A stretch of 64,000 nucleotides of DNA from Oleiagrimonas sp035690885 (GCA_035690885.1 DASSKC010000040.1:1-64000); one strand, 5' to 3'; shown: positions 36,004-50,524, numbered from the stretch's first letter. Notes: generated from the letters alone by a model not told the origin. Numbers and translations: made by a program.

Positions 36004-37202
36004 TGAAACGTATTGCCCTGATCGCCGCAGCCGCCTTGCTGGTTCTGGCCGGCTGTTCCAAGAAGAGCAACATCAAGCCGCCACACGAATTGGTTCAATT
36101 CACCCCGACGGCCAGCGTGACGCAAATTTGGGAATCGCAGGTCGGCGGTGGCGCGCTGGACACCGGCGTGCGTCTGCGCCCTGCGTATTCCAACGGCGCG
36201 ATCTACGCGGCCAGCCCGGACGGCACGGTACAGGCGTTCGACGCCAAGACCGGCGATACGTTGTGGATGCACCATTCCAGTACGCACGGCTGGTTCGGCT
36301 GGGGTGACGATGATCGCAAAGACGCCTTCTACGCTGGTGGCCCGGCCGTCGCCAACGGCTTGTTCGTCATCGGTACGCTGGACGGCCACGTCTATGGCCT
36401 TGACGCCAAGACCGGCGAGAAGCTTTGGAAGGCGACCGTGTCGGCGGGTGTCATCACCAGTCCGGCGGTCGTCGGTCAACGCGTGATCGTGCGCACCAAC
36501 GATGGCAAGATCTACTGCCTGGATGCCGCCGATGGCAGCCAGCAATGGGTCTACGATCAAAGCATCGTGCCGCTTTTGAGCCTGCGCGGCAACGGTGCAC
36601 CGCTGGTGGCCAAGGGCGTGGTGTTCTTCACCAGCGACGATGGCAACCTGGTCGCGCTGCGCCTGGACAACGGCGAGAAGCTCTGGAGCATTCCGTTGTC
36701 CACGGGCGAAGGCCGTACCGACATCGAGCGTCTGGACGATGCGGACGGCTCAGTGTTGTTGCGTGGCAATACCTTGTACGCGGCGGCTTATCACGGTCGC
36801 ATCACCGCCATCAACGGACCGACGGCGCGGCCGATCTGGAAGCGCAAGTTTTCCACCTACGTGTCGATGGCCGTCAGCGGCAACACGCTGGTCGCGGTCG
36901 ATGACGCGTCCAATGTGTGGGCGTTCGACACCACATCCGGCAGCGACCGCTGGGAGCAGAAGAAGCTCCAATGGCGCTGGCTGAGCGGTCCCGCCATTGT
37001 CGGCAATTATGTCGTCGTCGGCGACCTGGAAGGGTACTTGCACTGGATGCAGATCAGCGACGGCAAGTTTGCCGCACGCACCGAATTTTCCGGTGACGCC
37101 ATCCGTGCGCAACCACTGGTGGTCGGCGATACGGTCTATGTCGAGGACGTCGCTGGTAACATTGGCGCGTATCGCATCCAGGCCAACGCCAATCAGGAGT
37201 AG
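36003..37202 (+). CDS. bamB: Outer membrane assembly lipoprotein BamB
   Basis: A 399-residue lipoprotein with lipobox LVLAGC (C18) and a beta-propeller of PQQ-like repeats, for example AIYAASPDGTVQAFDAKTGDTLW, HVYGLDAKTGEKLW and KIYCLDAADGSQQW. BamB is a scaffold lipoprotein of the BAM complex that inserts outer-membrane beta-barrels. It is translated with yfgM and followed by der 44 nt later. Length fits the family (about 390). Confidence 0.96.
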   Translation: MKRIALIAAAALLVLAGCSKKSNIKPPHELVQFTPTASVTQIWESQVGGGALDTGVRLRPAYSNGAIYAASPDGTVQAFDAKTGDTLWMHHSSTHGWFGWGDDDRKDAFYAGGPAVANGLFVIGTLDGHVYGLDAKTGEKLWKATVSAGVITSPAVVGQRVIVRTNDGKIYCLDAADGSQQWVYDQSIVPLLSLRGNGAPLVAKGVVFFTSDDGNLVALRLDNGEKLWSIPLSTGEGRTDIERLDDADGSVLLRGNTLYAAAYHGRITAINGPTARPIWKRKFSTYVSMAVSGNTLVAVDDASNVWAFDTTSGSDRWEQKKLQWRWLSGPAIVGNYVVVGDLEGYLHWMQISDGKFAARTEFSGDAIRAQPLVVGDTVYVEDVAGNIGAYRIQANANQE

Positions 37203-37246
37203 TCCGGCACGACTGTCCGGACAACTCCGAGGAAACTTGAACCGCC

Positions 37247-38647
37247 ATGCTGCCCGTCGTCGCTCTGGTCGGCCGACCCAATGTCGGCAAATCGACCCTG
37301 TTCAACATATTGACGCGTACGCGTGACGCCCTGGTCGTCGACCTTCCCGGCGTGACCCGGGATCGTCACTATGGCGTTTGCCACGCGGGCGAAAGGCCAT
37401 TCGTGGTGGTCGACACCGGCGGTCTGACCGACGACGAAGCGGGGCTGGACGCCTTGACGGCACGCCAGGTGCGGTTGGCCGTCGATGAATCGGATGTCGT
37501 GGTGCTGATGGTCGATGCGCGTGACGGCCTGCTGCCGCGCGACAACGACATCCTGGCCGAGCTGCGGCGCAGCGGCAAGCCGGTGCTGCTGGTCGTCAAC
37601 AAGACCGACGGCCTCGACGAAACGGTGGCCATGGCCGACTTTGCCGCGCTCGGCTTCGCCGATGCACTGCCACTGGCGGCAGCGCACAACCGCGGAACGC
37701 TCACCCTGATCGACACGTTGCAGCCACTGTTGCCGGCGGACGAGGATCCGGCAGCGGACGAAGACAATGATCTGGGCATCCGGGTCGCCATCGTGGGCCG
37801 ACCCAATGCCGGCAAGTCCACCTTGATCAACCGCTTGCTGGGCGAGGATCGTCTGGTGGTCTCGGAGGTCGCGGGAACCACGCGTGATTCCATCCAGGTG
37901 CCGCTCGAACGCGACGGTCGCCGTTACACCCTGATCGATACGGCGGGTGTCAGGCGTCGTTCGCGGGTTGAAGAAGCCGTGGAAAAATTCAGCGTCATCA
38001 AGACCATGCAGTCCATTGCCGCGGCACAGGTCGTGGTGATCATGGTCGACGCACGCGAGAACCTGGCCGAGCAGGATCTCAACCTGATCGGCCATGTGCT
38101 CGAAGAGGGCAGGGCGCTGGTCCTGGCCGTCAACAAGTGGGACGACATGTCCACGTATGATCGCGACCAGTGTCGGCAGGCACTCGATCGCCGCCTGAAC
38201 TTCGTTGCCTGGGCCAAGCGCGTCACCATCTCCGCGCTGCACGGCTCGGGGTTGCGTGAATTGATGCGCGCGATTGTTCGCGCCCATGATTCGGCCACCC
38301 GCGAGATGACCTCGTCGCAGCTGACGCGCACGCTGGAAAAGGCTTACGCCAGTTACCAGCCGCCGCTGGTGCGCGGTCACACGCCGAAGATGCGTTACGC
38401 GCATCCGGGCGGACACAACCCGCCGACCATCGTCATTCACGGCACCCGCACCAGATACGTGGCACCGGCCTATCGGCGCTACCTCGAAAACACCTTCCGC
38501 AAGGCATATCGCCTGGAAGGCACGCCGGTGCGCATCGAGTTCCGCGACAGCGACAACCCTTATGCCGGGCGCCGCAACGAGCTGACCGACAGCCAGAAGC
38601 GCAAGCGTCAACGCATGATCAGCCATACCCGGAAGCGCCGGCGCTGA
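37247..38647 (+). CDS. der: Ribosome biogenesis GTPase Der
   Basis: A 466-residue protein with two tandem GTPase domains. P-loops are GRPNVGKS (about 9-16) and GRPNAGKS (near 183), each with DTGG/DTAG G3 and NKTD/NKWD G4 motifs. A C-terminal KH-like domain ends in a basic tail (RKRQRMISHTRKRRR). Der acts in 50S subunit assembly. It is expected downstream of bamB. Confidence 0.97.
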   Translation: MLPVVALVGRPNVGKSTLFNILTRTRDALVVDLPGVTRDRHYGVCHAGERPFVVVDTGGLTDDEAGLDALTARQVRLAVDESDVVVLMVDARDGLLPRDNDILAELRRSGKPVLLVVNKTDGLDETVAMADFAALGFADALPLAAAHNRGTLTLIDTLQPLLPADEDPAADEDNDLGIRVAIVGRPNAGKSTLINRLLGEDRLVVSEVAGTTRDSIQVPLERDGRRYTLIDTAGVRRRSRVEEAVEKFSVIKTMQSIAAAQVVVIMVDARENLAEQDLNLIGHVLEEGRALVLAVNKWDDMSTYDRDQCRQALDRRLNFVAWAKRVTISALHGSGLRELMRAIVRAHDSATREMTSSQLTRTLEKAYASYQPPLVRGHTPKMRYAHPGGHNPPTIVIHGTRTRYVAPAYRRYLENTFRKAYRLEGTPVRIEFRDSDNPYAGRRNELTDSQKRKRQRMISHTRKRRR

Positions 38648-38672
38648 CACCATCAAGCGCTACCATGCACGC

Positions 38673-39845
38673 ATGAACATCGCGACGGACACTGCCACCC
38701 TGATTGCCGATCTGCGCCAGCGCATTGACGAAGTGGAGCCGGCCGACGCCTTGGCGCGTCAGGCAAACGGTGCGTTGCTGCTTGACGTGCGCGAGGATGC
38801 CGAACGCAACAACAACGGCATGCCGAAGGAGTCATCGGGCCTGTCGCGCGGGTTTCTGGAGTTGCGCATCAACAAGTTGGAACCTGACACCACGCGCGAG
38901 ATTCTCACGCTGTGTGGCAGCGGCGTGCGTTCGCTGCTGGCTGCCGAAACGCTCCGGCAACTGGGTTACACGCGCGTGGCATCCGTCCGCGGCGGATTTG
39001 CGCGCTGGAAGGCTGAGGGGCTGCCTGTCCTGGCCGGCAATGCACTGGATGCCGATGCGGCCGAACGCTACTCGCGCCAACTCAAATTGCCGCAAATCGG
39101 CGAAGCGGGGCAGGCCAGGTTGGGCGCGGCAAAAGTCGCCATGGTCGGTGCCGGCGGGCTGGGTGCTCCGGCCGCGTTGTATCTGACTGCCGCCGGCGTG
39201 GGCCACCTGACCTTGATCGATGATGATCGCGTGGAGCGCTCCAACCTGCATCGCCAGGTCATCCACGCCGACGCGCGGGTCGGCATGTACAAGACCGAGT
39301 CGGCGCAATTGGCGCTCGCTGCGCTCAATCCACGGGTTCATGTCCAGATTCGCAGCGAGCGTTTGAATGCCGGCAATGTCGAGGCGCTTGTCGAAGGCCA
39401 CGATGTGGTGTTCGACGGTGCCGACAACTTCCCGACCCGCTACCTGCTGTCGGCAGCGAGCCTGCGACTGGACATGCCGATGGTCTATGGCGCCGTGGAA
39501 CGTTTTACCGGCCAGGTTGGCGTGTTCGATCCGCGCGATCCGGATTCGCCGTGCTATCGCTGCCTGTTCCCCGAGCCTCCGGCAGCCGAGGACGCACCCA
39601 ATTGCAGTGAGGCCGGCGTACTCGGCGTATTGCCCGGCATCGTCGGCATGCTGCAGGCCGCCGAGACACTCAAACTGCTTCTCGGATTTGGAGAGACGCT
39701 CACCGGGCGGTTGTTGACCTTCGATGCGCTGTCGATGCGCTTTCGCGAGCTGAAGTTGCCACGCGATCCCGGCTGCCCCGGTTGTGGCAAGCATGCGCGT
39801 TTCACTGGCTACACCGACATCGAGCGGGTTTGCGCGTCACCGTGA
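38673..39845 (+). CDS. moeB: Rhodanese-MoeB/ThiF fusion (sulfur-carrier adenylyltransferase)
   Basis: A 390-residue protein. Residues about 25-115 form a rhodanese domain with the active-site loop LCGSGVRS. The rest is an E1-like adenylyltransferase with VGAGGLGAPAALYL, the ERSNLHRQ motif, DGADNFPTRYL, and a zinc site made of CYRC and CPGC. It should adenylate the C-terminal Gly of MoaD or ThiS-like carriers for molybdopterin or thiamine synthesis. In MOCS3/MoeZ the rhodanese is C-terminal; here it is N-terminal and could supply the persulfide in cis. No other cofactor genes adjoin it. Confidence 0.9.
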   Translation: MNIATDTATLIADLRQRIDEVEPADALARQANGALLLDVREDAERNNNGMPKESSGLSRGFLELRINKLEPDTTREILTLCGSGVRSLLAAETLRQLGYTRVASVRGGFARWKAEGLPVLAGNALDADAAERYSRQLKLPQIGEAGQARLGAAKVAMVGAGGLGAPAALYLTAAGVGHLTLIDDDRVERSNLHRQVIHADARVGMYKTESAQLALAALNPRVHVQIRSERLNAGNVEALVEGHDVVFDGADNFPTRYLLSAASLRLDMPMVYGAVERFTGQVGVFDPRDPDSPCYRCLFPEPPAAEDAPNCSEAGVLGVLPGIVGMLQAAETLKLLLGFGETLTGRLLTFDALSMRFRELKLPRDPGCPGCGKHARFTGYTDIERVCASP

Positions 39846-39924
39846 CTGGCGGTTTTGCGGCGTCGGGGTTTGTGCGAAACCGTACAATCCCGGATAATGG
39901 GCGTTTCCCCAAACCCGAAAGCCC

Positions 39925-40791
39925 ATGAGCGCACGCATTCTCGACGGCAAACGCATCTCCGAGCAACTGCTGGAGCGCGTGGGCCGGCGCGTTGCCGAGC
40001 GCGAGACCAGGGGGTTTTCGCCGCCCGGCCTGGCGGTGGTGCTGGTCGGGGACGACGCGGCTTCGGCAGTCTATGTGCGCAACAAGCGCCGGGCATGCGC
40101 CAAGGCCGGTGTCCGCGCGTTCGACTTCGATCTGCCGGCCAGCACGTCGCAGGCCGAATTGATCGAACTGATCGACAAACTCAATGTGGACCCGGCCATT
40201 CATGGCATCCTGGTGCAGTCGCCGCTGCCGGCGCACATGGACGAGGACGCGCTGGTCGACCGCATCGATCCGCGCAAGGACGTCGACGGCTTTCATGCCA
40301 CCAACATCGGCTTGCTGGCCCTGCGTCGCCTGGGTTTGCGCTCGTGCACGCCCAAAGGCGTGATGACCTTGCTCGGCCACACCGATCGTCCGGTGCGCGG
40401 CCGCGACGCGGTCATCGTCGGCGTCTCCAATCACGTGGGCCGGCCGTTGGGGCTGGAGCTGCTGATCGCTGGCGCCACCGTCACCTCCTGCCACAAGTTC
40501 ACGCATGACCTGGCCGGCCATGTCGGCCGCGCCGACATCGTCATTGCCGCCGCCGGCCACCCGGGCCTGGTCAAGGGCGAATGGATCAAGCCCGGGGCGG
40601 TCGTGATCGACGTCGGCATCAATCGGCTTGATGACGGGCGTCTGGTCGGCGATGTCGAGTTTGACGCGGCAGCCGAACGCGCTTCGTGGATCACGCCGGT
40701 ACCGGGCGGCGTGGGTCCGATGACCGTGGCCACGCTGATCGGCAACACGCTGGAAGCGGCGGAGGGCCGTGAGGCCCGACCCGTGCCCTGA
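39925..40791 (+). CDS. folD: Methylenetetrahydrofolate dehydrogenase/cyclohydrolase
   Basis: A 288-residue bifunctional enzyme that interconverts 5,10-methylene-THF and 10-formyl-THF using NADP. Motifs include the catalytic YVRNKR with its Lys, VQSPLPAHMDE, DVDGFHATNIG, and the late PGGVGPMTVATLI. The product feeds purine synthesis, in keeping with guaB and guaA just downstream. The start MSARILDGKRISEQ is canonical. Confidence 0.97.
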   Translation: MSARILDGKRISEQLLERVGRRVAERETRGFSPPGLAVVLVGDDAASAVYVRNKRRACAKAGVRAFDFDLPASTSQAELIELIDKLNVDPAIHGILVQSPLPAHMDEDALVDRIDPRKDVDGFHATNIGLLALRRLGLRSCTPKGVMTLLGHTDRPVRGRDAVIVGVSNHVGRPLGLELLIAGATVTSCHKFTHDLAGHVGRADIVIAAAGHPGLVKGEWIKPGAVVIDVGINRLDDGRLVGDVEFDAAAERASWITPVPGGVGPMTVATLIGNTLEAAEGREARPVP

Positions 40792-40863
40792 TTGGCGGCA
40801 ACTTCTGGCCGGCATCGGGGTGCACGTACTACAATTGATCAATTTACTTGCGGGACTATCGCC

Positions 40864-42318
40864 ATGCGCATACTTGCAGAGGCACTTACTTACGACGACG
40901 TTTACCTTGTCCCTGCCTATTCGCGCGTATTGCCCCATGCGGTCGATACCTCGTCACGGCTGACACGCAAGCTGCGCCTGAACATCCCCATCGTGTCGGC
41001 CGCCATGGACACGGTGACCGAAGCGCGCCTGGCCATCACCATGGCCCAGTGCGGCGGACTTGGCGTCATCCACAAGAACATGACGGTCGAGCAGCAGGCC
41101 GCCGAAGTGCGCCTGGTCAAGAAGTTCGAGGCCGGCGTCATCCGCAATCCGTTCACCGCCACCCCCGACACGCTGATCAGCGACGTGATGGCGATGACCC
41201 GCACGCACAACATCTCCGGCGTACCGGTGGTTGATGGCGAGCAGCTGGTCGGCATCGTCACCAGCCGCGACATGCGCTTCGAGAAAAAGCCGGACGACCC
41301 GGTCAAGAACATCATGACGCGCAAGGAACGCCTGGTCACGGTGCGCGAAGGGGCGGGGCACGACGAGATCCTGGACCTGCTCCATCGCAACCGCATCGAA
41401 AAGGTGCTGGTGGTCAACGACGACTTCCAGCTGCGCGGCCTGATCACCGTCAAGGACATCCAGAAGGCGCGCGACAATCCGTACGCGGCCAAGGACACCA
41501 ACGAGCATCTGCTGGTCGGCGCCGCCGTCGGCGTGGCCGGTGATACCGAGGCCCGGGTGGAAGCGTTGGCCGATGCCGGCGTCGATGCATTGGTGGTCGA
41601 CACCGCACACGGTCATTCGCAAGGTGTGCTCGAGCGCGTCGGCTGGGTCAAGAAGCAATACCCCGACCTGGAAGTGATCGCCGGCAACATCGTCACCGGT
41701 GACGCCGCTCTGGCCCTGCGTGATGCGGGCGCCGACGCGGTCAAGGTCGGCGTCGGCCCCGGCTCCATCTGCACCACCCGCGTGGTCGCCGGCGTGGGCG
41801 TGCCGCAGATCACCGCCATCGACATGGTGGCCGAGGCCCTCAAGGGCGACATCCCGCTGATCGCCGACGGTGGTATCCGCTATTCGGGCGACATGGCCAA
41901 GGCGATTGCTGCTGGCGCCTCCGTGGTCATGCTCGGTTCGATGCTGGCCGGCACCGAGGAATCGCCGGGCGAGGTCGAGCTGTTCCAGGGGCGTTCGTAC
42001 AAGAGCTATCGCGGCATGGGATCGCTCAGTGCCATGCAGCGTGGTTCCAAGGACCGCTACTTCCAGGACGACACGGACACCGACAAGCTGGTACCCGAAG
42101 GCATCGAAGGCCGGGTGCCGTATCGCGGACCGCTGCGCAACATCGTGCACCAGATGATGGGTGGTTTGCGCGCATCCATGGGCTACTGCGGTTGTGGCGA
42201 CATCGAAACCATGCGCAAGGAGCCGCAGTTCGTGCGCGTGTCCAGCGCCGGCCTGCATGAAGCGCACCCGCACGATATCCAGATCACCAAGGAAGCGCCG
42301 AACTACCGGCTCGATTGA
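40864..42318 (+). CDS. guaB: Inosine-5'-monophosphate dehydrogenase
   Basis: A 484-residue enzyme that oxidises IMP to XMP, the first committed step to GMP. The catalytic barrel carries the Cys loop GPGSICTTR and the flap with GYCGCGDIETM. Two CBS domains sit in the middle (FTATPDTLISDVMAM and MTRKERLVTVREG regions). The start at 40864 (MRILAEALTYDDVYL) is canonical. The upstream gap contains a TACAAT that could be a -10 but no good -35. guaA follows after a 229-nt gap that holds a palindromic repeat. Confidence 0.97.
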   Translation: MRILAEALTYDDVYLVPAYSRVLPHAVDTSSRLTRKLRLNIPIVSAAMDTVTEARLAITMAQCGGLGVIHKNMTVEQQAAEVRLVKKFEAGVIRNPFTATPDTLISDVMAMTRTHNISGVPVVDGEQLVGIVTSRDMRFEKKPDDPVKNIMTRKERLVTVREGAGHDEILDLLHRNRIEKVLVVNDDFQLRGLITVKDIQKARDNPYAAKDTNEHLLVGAAVGVAGDTEARVEALADAGVDALVVDTAHGHSQGVLERVGWVKKQYPDLEVIAGNIVTGDAALALRDAGADAVKVGVGPGSICTTRVVAGVGVPQITAIDMVAEALKGDIPLIADGGIRYSGDMAKAIAAGASVVMLGSMLAGTEESPGEVELFQGRSYKSYRGMGSLSAMQRGSKDRYFQDDTDTDKLVPEGIEGRVPYRGPLRNIVHQMMGGLRASMGYCGCGDIETMRKEPQFVRVSSAGLHEAHPHDIQITKEAPNYRLD

Positions 42319-42352
42319 TTGCAGTACCGGGCATGGCCAACAAGCCAGTTCC

Positions 42353-42506
42353 CGTCATTCCGGCGAAACCCGACTGCGAAGGCAGGAAGCTGAAGCGAAC
42401 GTCGGCGGAGCCGGCGGCCCGAAGGACTGGCTGCAGGAGCAGCCAGTTAATCCATCGTCATCTTGCGCGAAAGTCCGAATGGATTCCGGCTTTCGCCGGA
42501 ATGACG
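42353..42506. repeat. GTCATTCC extragenic repeat (copy 3), inverted pair
   Basis: The left end CGTCATTCCGGCGAAA (from 42353) is matched by an inverted arm at 42481-42506 (GGATTCCGG...GGAATGACG). Unrelated sequence, including a hairpin near 42428-42448, lies between. It belongs to the same family as the copies at 14823 and 28224. Confidence 0.7.
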
Positions 42507-42547
42507 CATTGGGGTTTCATCCCAATCCATGTGAACCGAGCTCCCGC

Positions 42548-44131
<1,584 letters not shown>

Positions 44132-44200
44132 CAGGCCGGGCACGGTCATTCGACAGCGGTTTTTCCCGCACCGGCACCGTTTGATATCGGGCGACACCTG

Positions 44201-44680
44201 ATGGCATCCGACCTCGACACCTTCAGCGCACCCGACAGCGCCTTCATGCAACGGGCCTTGCGTCTGGCCGAACATGCGCGCGATGCCGACGACGAAGTGC
44301 CGGTCGGCGCCGTCATGGTGCTTGACGGCGAGGTCATCGCCGAGGGATGGAACCGCAACATCTCGCTGGCCGACCCGACCGCGCATGCCGAGATCGTGGC
44401 TCTGCGGGCCGCGTGCGAACGCCTGCGCAATCATCGCCTGCCACCCGGTGTCACGCTTTACGTCACCCTCGAGCCGTGTTCGATGTGCTCGATGGCGCTG
44501 GTGCACGCCCGCGTCACGCGGGTGGTCTATGCCGCGACCGATCCGCGTACCGGTGCGGCTGGCAGTGCTTTCGACACCCTTGTGTCCGACCGCCACAATC
44601 ATCGCGTTCGCGTCGAGGGTGGCCTGTGCGCCGATGAATCGGCCGCCTTGTTGAAAGCTTTCTTTCGCGCACGACGCTGA
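44201..44680 (+). CDS. tadA: tRNA-specific adenosine deaminase
   Basis: A 159-residue zinc deaminase with H62-A-E64 and the PCSMC motif (C93, C96), in the TadA form. It converts A34 to inosine in tRNA-Arg(ACG), which widens codon reading. It follows guaA by 69 nt on the same strand. Length fits the family (about 150-170). Confidence 0.95.
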   Translation: MASDLDTFSAPDSAFMQRALRLAEHARDADDEVPVGAVMVLDGEVIAEGWNRNISLADPTAHAEIVALRAACERLRNHRLPPGVTLYVTLEPCSMCSMALVHARVTRVVYAATDPRTGAAGSAFDTLVSDRHNHRVRVEGGLCADESAALLKAFFRARR

Positions 44681-44741
44681 GCTCGACAATGCCGCACCTT
44701 CGGGTATTACCGCGCGCATCACGAGGAGTCGATAAATAAAC

Positions 44742-44950
44742 CTGATTAGCCCTCAAGCTCAGCCAGCTTTCCCCTTCTCCCCCCGGGAGAAGGTGGCGCG
44801 AAGCGCCGGATGAGGGTACGAGCACGCGAATGATGAACATCTTGCCACCATTCAACGCTTACGCGAAAACGGACCCTCTCCTGCCCCCTGCGGGGCACCC
44901 TCTCCCGGAGGGAGAGGGATCGTTGCCAGCTGAGCTTTGAGGCTAATCAG
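44742..44950. repeat. 209-bp MITE-like element with terminal inverted repeats
   Basis: The 22-nt ends CTGATTAGCC... (44742-44763) and ...GGCTAATCAG (44929-44950) match as inverted repeats at 19 of 22 positions. Inside are GC-rich hairpins of the CTCCCxCCGGGAGA type and GATGAGGGT/GACCCTCTC blocks seen widely in Xanthomonadales intergenic DNA. There is no coding capacity. It fills the tadA-cbpA convergent gap. Confidence 0.75.
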
Positions 44951-44965
44951 GTGTGACTTTGTGCC

Positions 44966-45895
44966 TCAGTCGCGGGGCTGGAAGTCGGGAAAGGCTTCGC
45001 GCAACGCGGTGTAGGCGGCCCTGGCTTCGTCGCTTTCCGCTGCTGGCGTCTGGATTTGCAGGGTGACCAGCTGGTCGCCGGCGTTCTTGCCCGGCAGACC
45101 GCGTCCCTTGAGGCGCAGTTTGCGGCCCGATTGCGAGCCGGCGGGGATGCTCATCTGCACGGTACCGCCGAGGGTCGGCACGTCAACCGTCGCACCGACG
45201 GCCGCTTCCCACGGCGCGATCGGCAGCGTACCCAGAACGTTGCGGCCATCCAGCTCGAAGCGGGCGTCGGGGCGGATGCCGACTTCGAGCAACAAGTCAC
45301 CCGCCGGACCGCCGCCGAACCCCGGGTGTCCCTGCCCTCCCAGGCGGATCACCTGGCCAGGCAGGATGCCGGCGGGAATCTTCACTTCGAGCACTTTGTC
45401 GCCGCCCTGACCATCGGTCAGGCCGACGCGGGTCTTGCCGCCGGCGTAGGCCAGGTCCAGATCGACGTCGATATGCGCGGTCACGTCCTGACCGCGCTGC
45501 GCACGTGCCTGACCGCCGGCGCCGCGTCCGGCGGCAGCCTGGCCAAACAGGCTTTCGAAAAAGTCGCTGAAATCGGCACCACCGAAGTTGCCGCCACCGA
45601 AATGGAAGTCCTGCGGGCCACCGCCACCGGCGGCATTGCCCCAACCCGGAGGCGGACGGAACTGATCACCGCCACGGTACCCCCCGGCGCGCACCTCATC
45701 GTATGCGCGCCGCTTCTCCTTGTCCTTGAGCACCTCGTGCGCCTCGTTGACCGACTTGAAGCGCTCCTCGGCACCCGGCTCCTTGTTCTTGTCCGGATGA
45801 TACTTGCGTGCCAGCTTGCGATAGGCCGATTTGATCTCGGCTTCGCTGGCATCGGCTTTCACACCGAGGATGTCGTAGTAGTCCTTGAATTCCAT
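44966..45895 (-). CDS. cbpA: DnaJ-class co-chaperone, CbpA-like
   Basis: A 309-residue type II J-protein. The N-terminal J domain has HPD at 33-35 (KYHPDKNK). A Gly/Phe-rich segment (about 75-125) and two beta-barrel client-binding domains follow, without the zinc-finger CxxCxGxG repeats of DnaJ. It should stimulate DnaK. In E. coli CbpA is a stress/stationary-phase DnaJ analogue that also binds DNA. The start at 45895 (MEFKDYYDILGV) is canonical; GGAG lies 6-7 nt upstream. It diverges from the peroxiredoxin gene. Confidence 0.9.
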   Translation of the reverse strand: MEFKDYYDILGVKADASEAEIKSAYRKLARKYHPDKNKEPGAEERFKSVNEAHEVLKDKEKRRAYDEVRAGGYRGGDQFRPPPGWGNAAGGGGPQDFHFGGGNFGGADFSDFFESLFGQAAAGRGAGGQARAQRGQDVTAHIDVDLDLAYAGGKTRVGLTDGQGGDKVLEVKIPAGILPGQVIRLGGQGHPGFGGGPAGDLLLEVGIRPDARFELDGRNVLGTLPIAPWEAAVGATVDVPTLGGTVQMSIPAGSQSGRKLRLKGRGLPGKNAGDQLVTLQIQTPAAESDEARAAYTALREAFPDFQPRD

Positions 45896-46027
45896 GCACT
45901 CTCCAGACAAGGGGCAAAGCGGGTAGGCAATTTATACTAGATGAGTGCAACGACGCGGGATTCAAGCATTGCAAGCTCCCCGCAACACGCGCCATCATCA
46001 CCACATGTCCAAACAGATGGAACACGC

Positions 46028-46519
46028 ATGACCACCCCGATCAAGGTAGGCGACCCCATCCCCGAAGCCACGCTCAACGTCCTCAACGATGGTATCGAGC
46101 CGGTGTCCACCCGCGAGTTCTTTGCCGACTCGCAGGTGCTGCTGTTTGCCGTTCCCGGCGCCTTTACCCCGACGTGCTCGAACAAGCACCTGCCGGGTTT
46201 CGTCAAGCATCTCGATCAATTCGAGAAGCGCGGCGTCAAGGTGGCCTGCATGTCGGTCAATGATGTGTTCGTCATGCACGCGTGGGGTCAATCGCAACAC
46301 GTACCGCCATCGTTGACCATGTTCGCCGATGGCAACGGCACGTTTGCCAAGGCACTGGGCATGGACCTGGACGGCAGCGGTTTCGGCATGGGGCTGCGCG
46401 CCAAGCGTTTTGCCCTGTATGCCGAAAACGGCGTGGTCAAGATCCTCAACGTGGAAGCGCCGGGCGAGTTTCGCGTGTCCAGCGCCGAGGCGATGCTCGA
46501 AGCGATCGGCACGTTGTAG
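46028..46519 (+). CDS. Peroxiredoxin, Prx5 type
   Basis: A 163-residue thiol peroxidase of the Prx5/hybrid peroxiredoxin group. The peroxidatic C50 lies in PGAFTPTCS, followed by LPGF. A second Cys (VKVACMS, near 77) is present. It reduces H2O2 and organic peroxides using glutaredoxin or thioredoxin. I start it at 46028 because MTTPIKVGDPIPE aligns with the family start; an in-frame ATG at 45941 would add 29 unmatched residues. Confidence 0.92.
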   Translation: MTTPIKVGDPIPEATLNVLNDGIEPVSTREFFADSQVLLFAVPGAFTPTCSNKHLPGFVKHLDQFEKRGVKVACMSVNDVFVMHAWGQSQHVPPSLTMFADGNGTFAKALGMDLDGSGFGMGLRAKRFALYAENGVVKILNVEAPGEFRVSSAEAMLEAIGTL

Positions 46520-46562
46520 GCACTGCGCATTCCGTCAAGCCTTCAGACGTCCAGATACGAGC

Positions 46563-46641
46563 GCAGGTCGGGTTGGCTCCACCAACCCGACATCCGTATT
46601 GCTGCTCGACGTGTCGGGTTGATGAAGCCAACCCGACCTGC
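46563..46641. repeat. REPIN between the peroxiredoxin and gyrA genes
   Basis: Two 30-nt arms (46563-46592 and 46612-46641) are inverted copies with 28 of 30 matches. Each arm is itself a hairpin, GTCGGGTTGG/CCAACCCGAC in the left arm. It sits between convergent gene ends and might end transcription from both sides as an RNA cruciform, although no T-tract follows. Confidence 0.8.
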
Positions 46642-46673
46642 CATTTACGCCGTTGCGCGTCACCAACGCGCGA

Positions 46674-49274
<2,601 letters not shown>

Positions 49275-49471
49275 CTATGCGTCCCTTGAAAGCAAAAAAG
49301 CAGGCCCATGGCGCGCCATGTCTGGCGTACCGCAGGGCGGCATTACACAATCCGTCGATTGTACCACAAAACCGCCCCGATTGCTCGTATTTTGACGTTG
49401 AAAAACAATGTGTTACCGAACCATTCGGGGCCGCATGGCATTCCCGCCAAGCGTCTTCGCGCCAGACCGAC

Positions 49472-50524
<1,053 letters not shown>

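Noticed and set aside
40792..40863. A longer guaB starting at 40792
   Set aside because: The added 24 residues have no counterpart in IMP dehydrogenases, and 40864 begins with the canonical MRILAEALTYDD.
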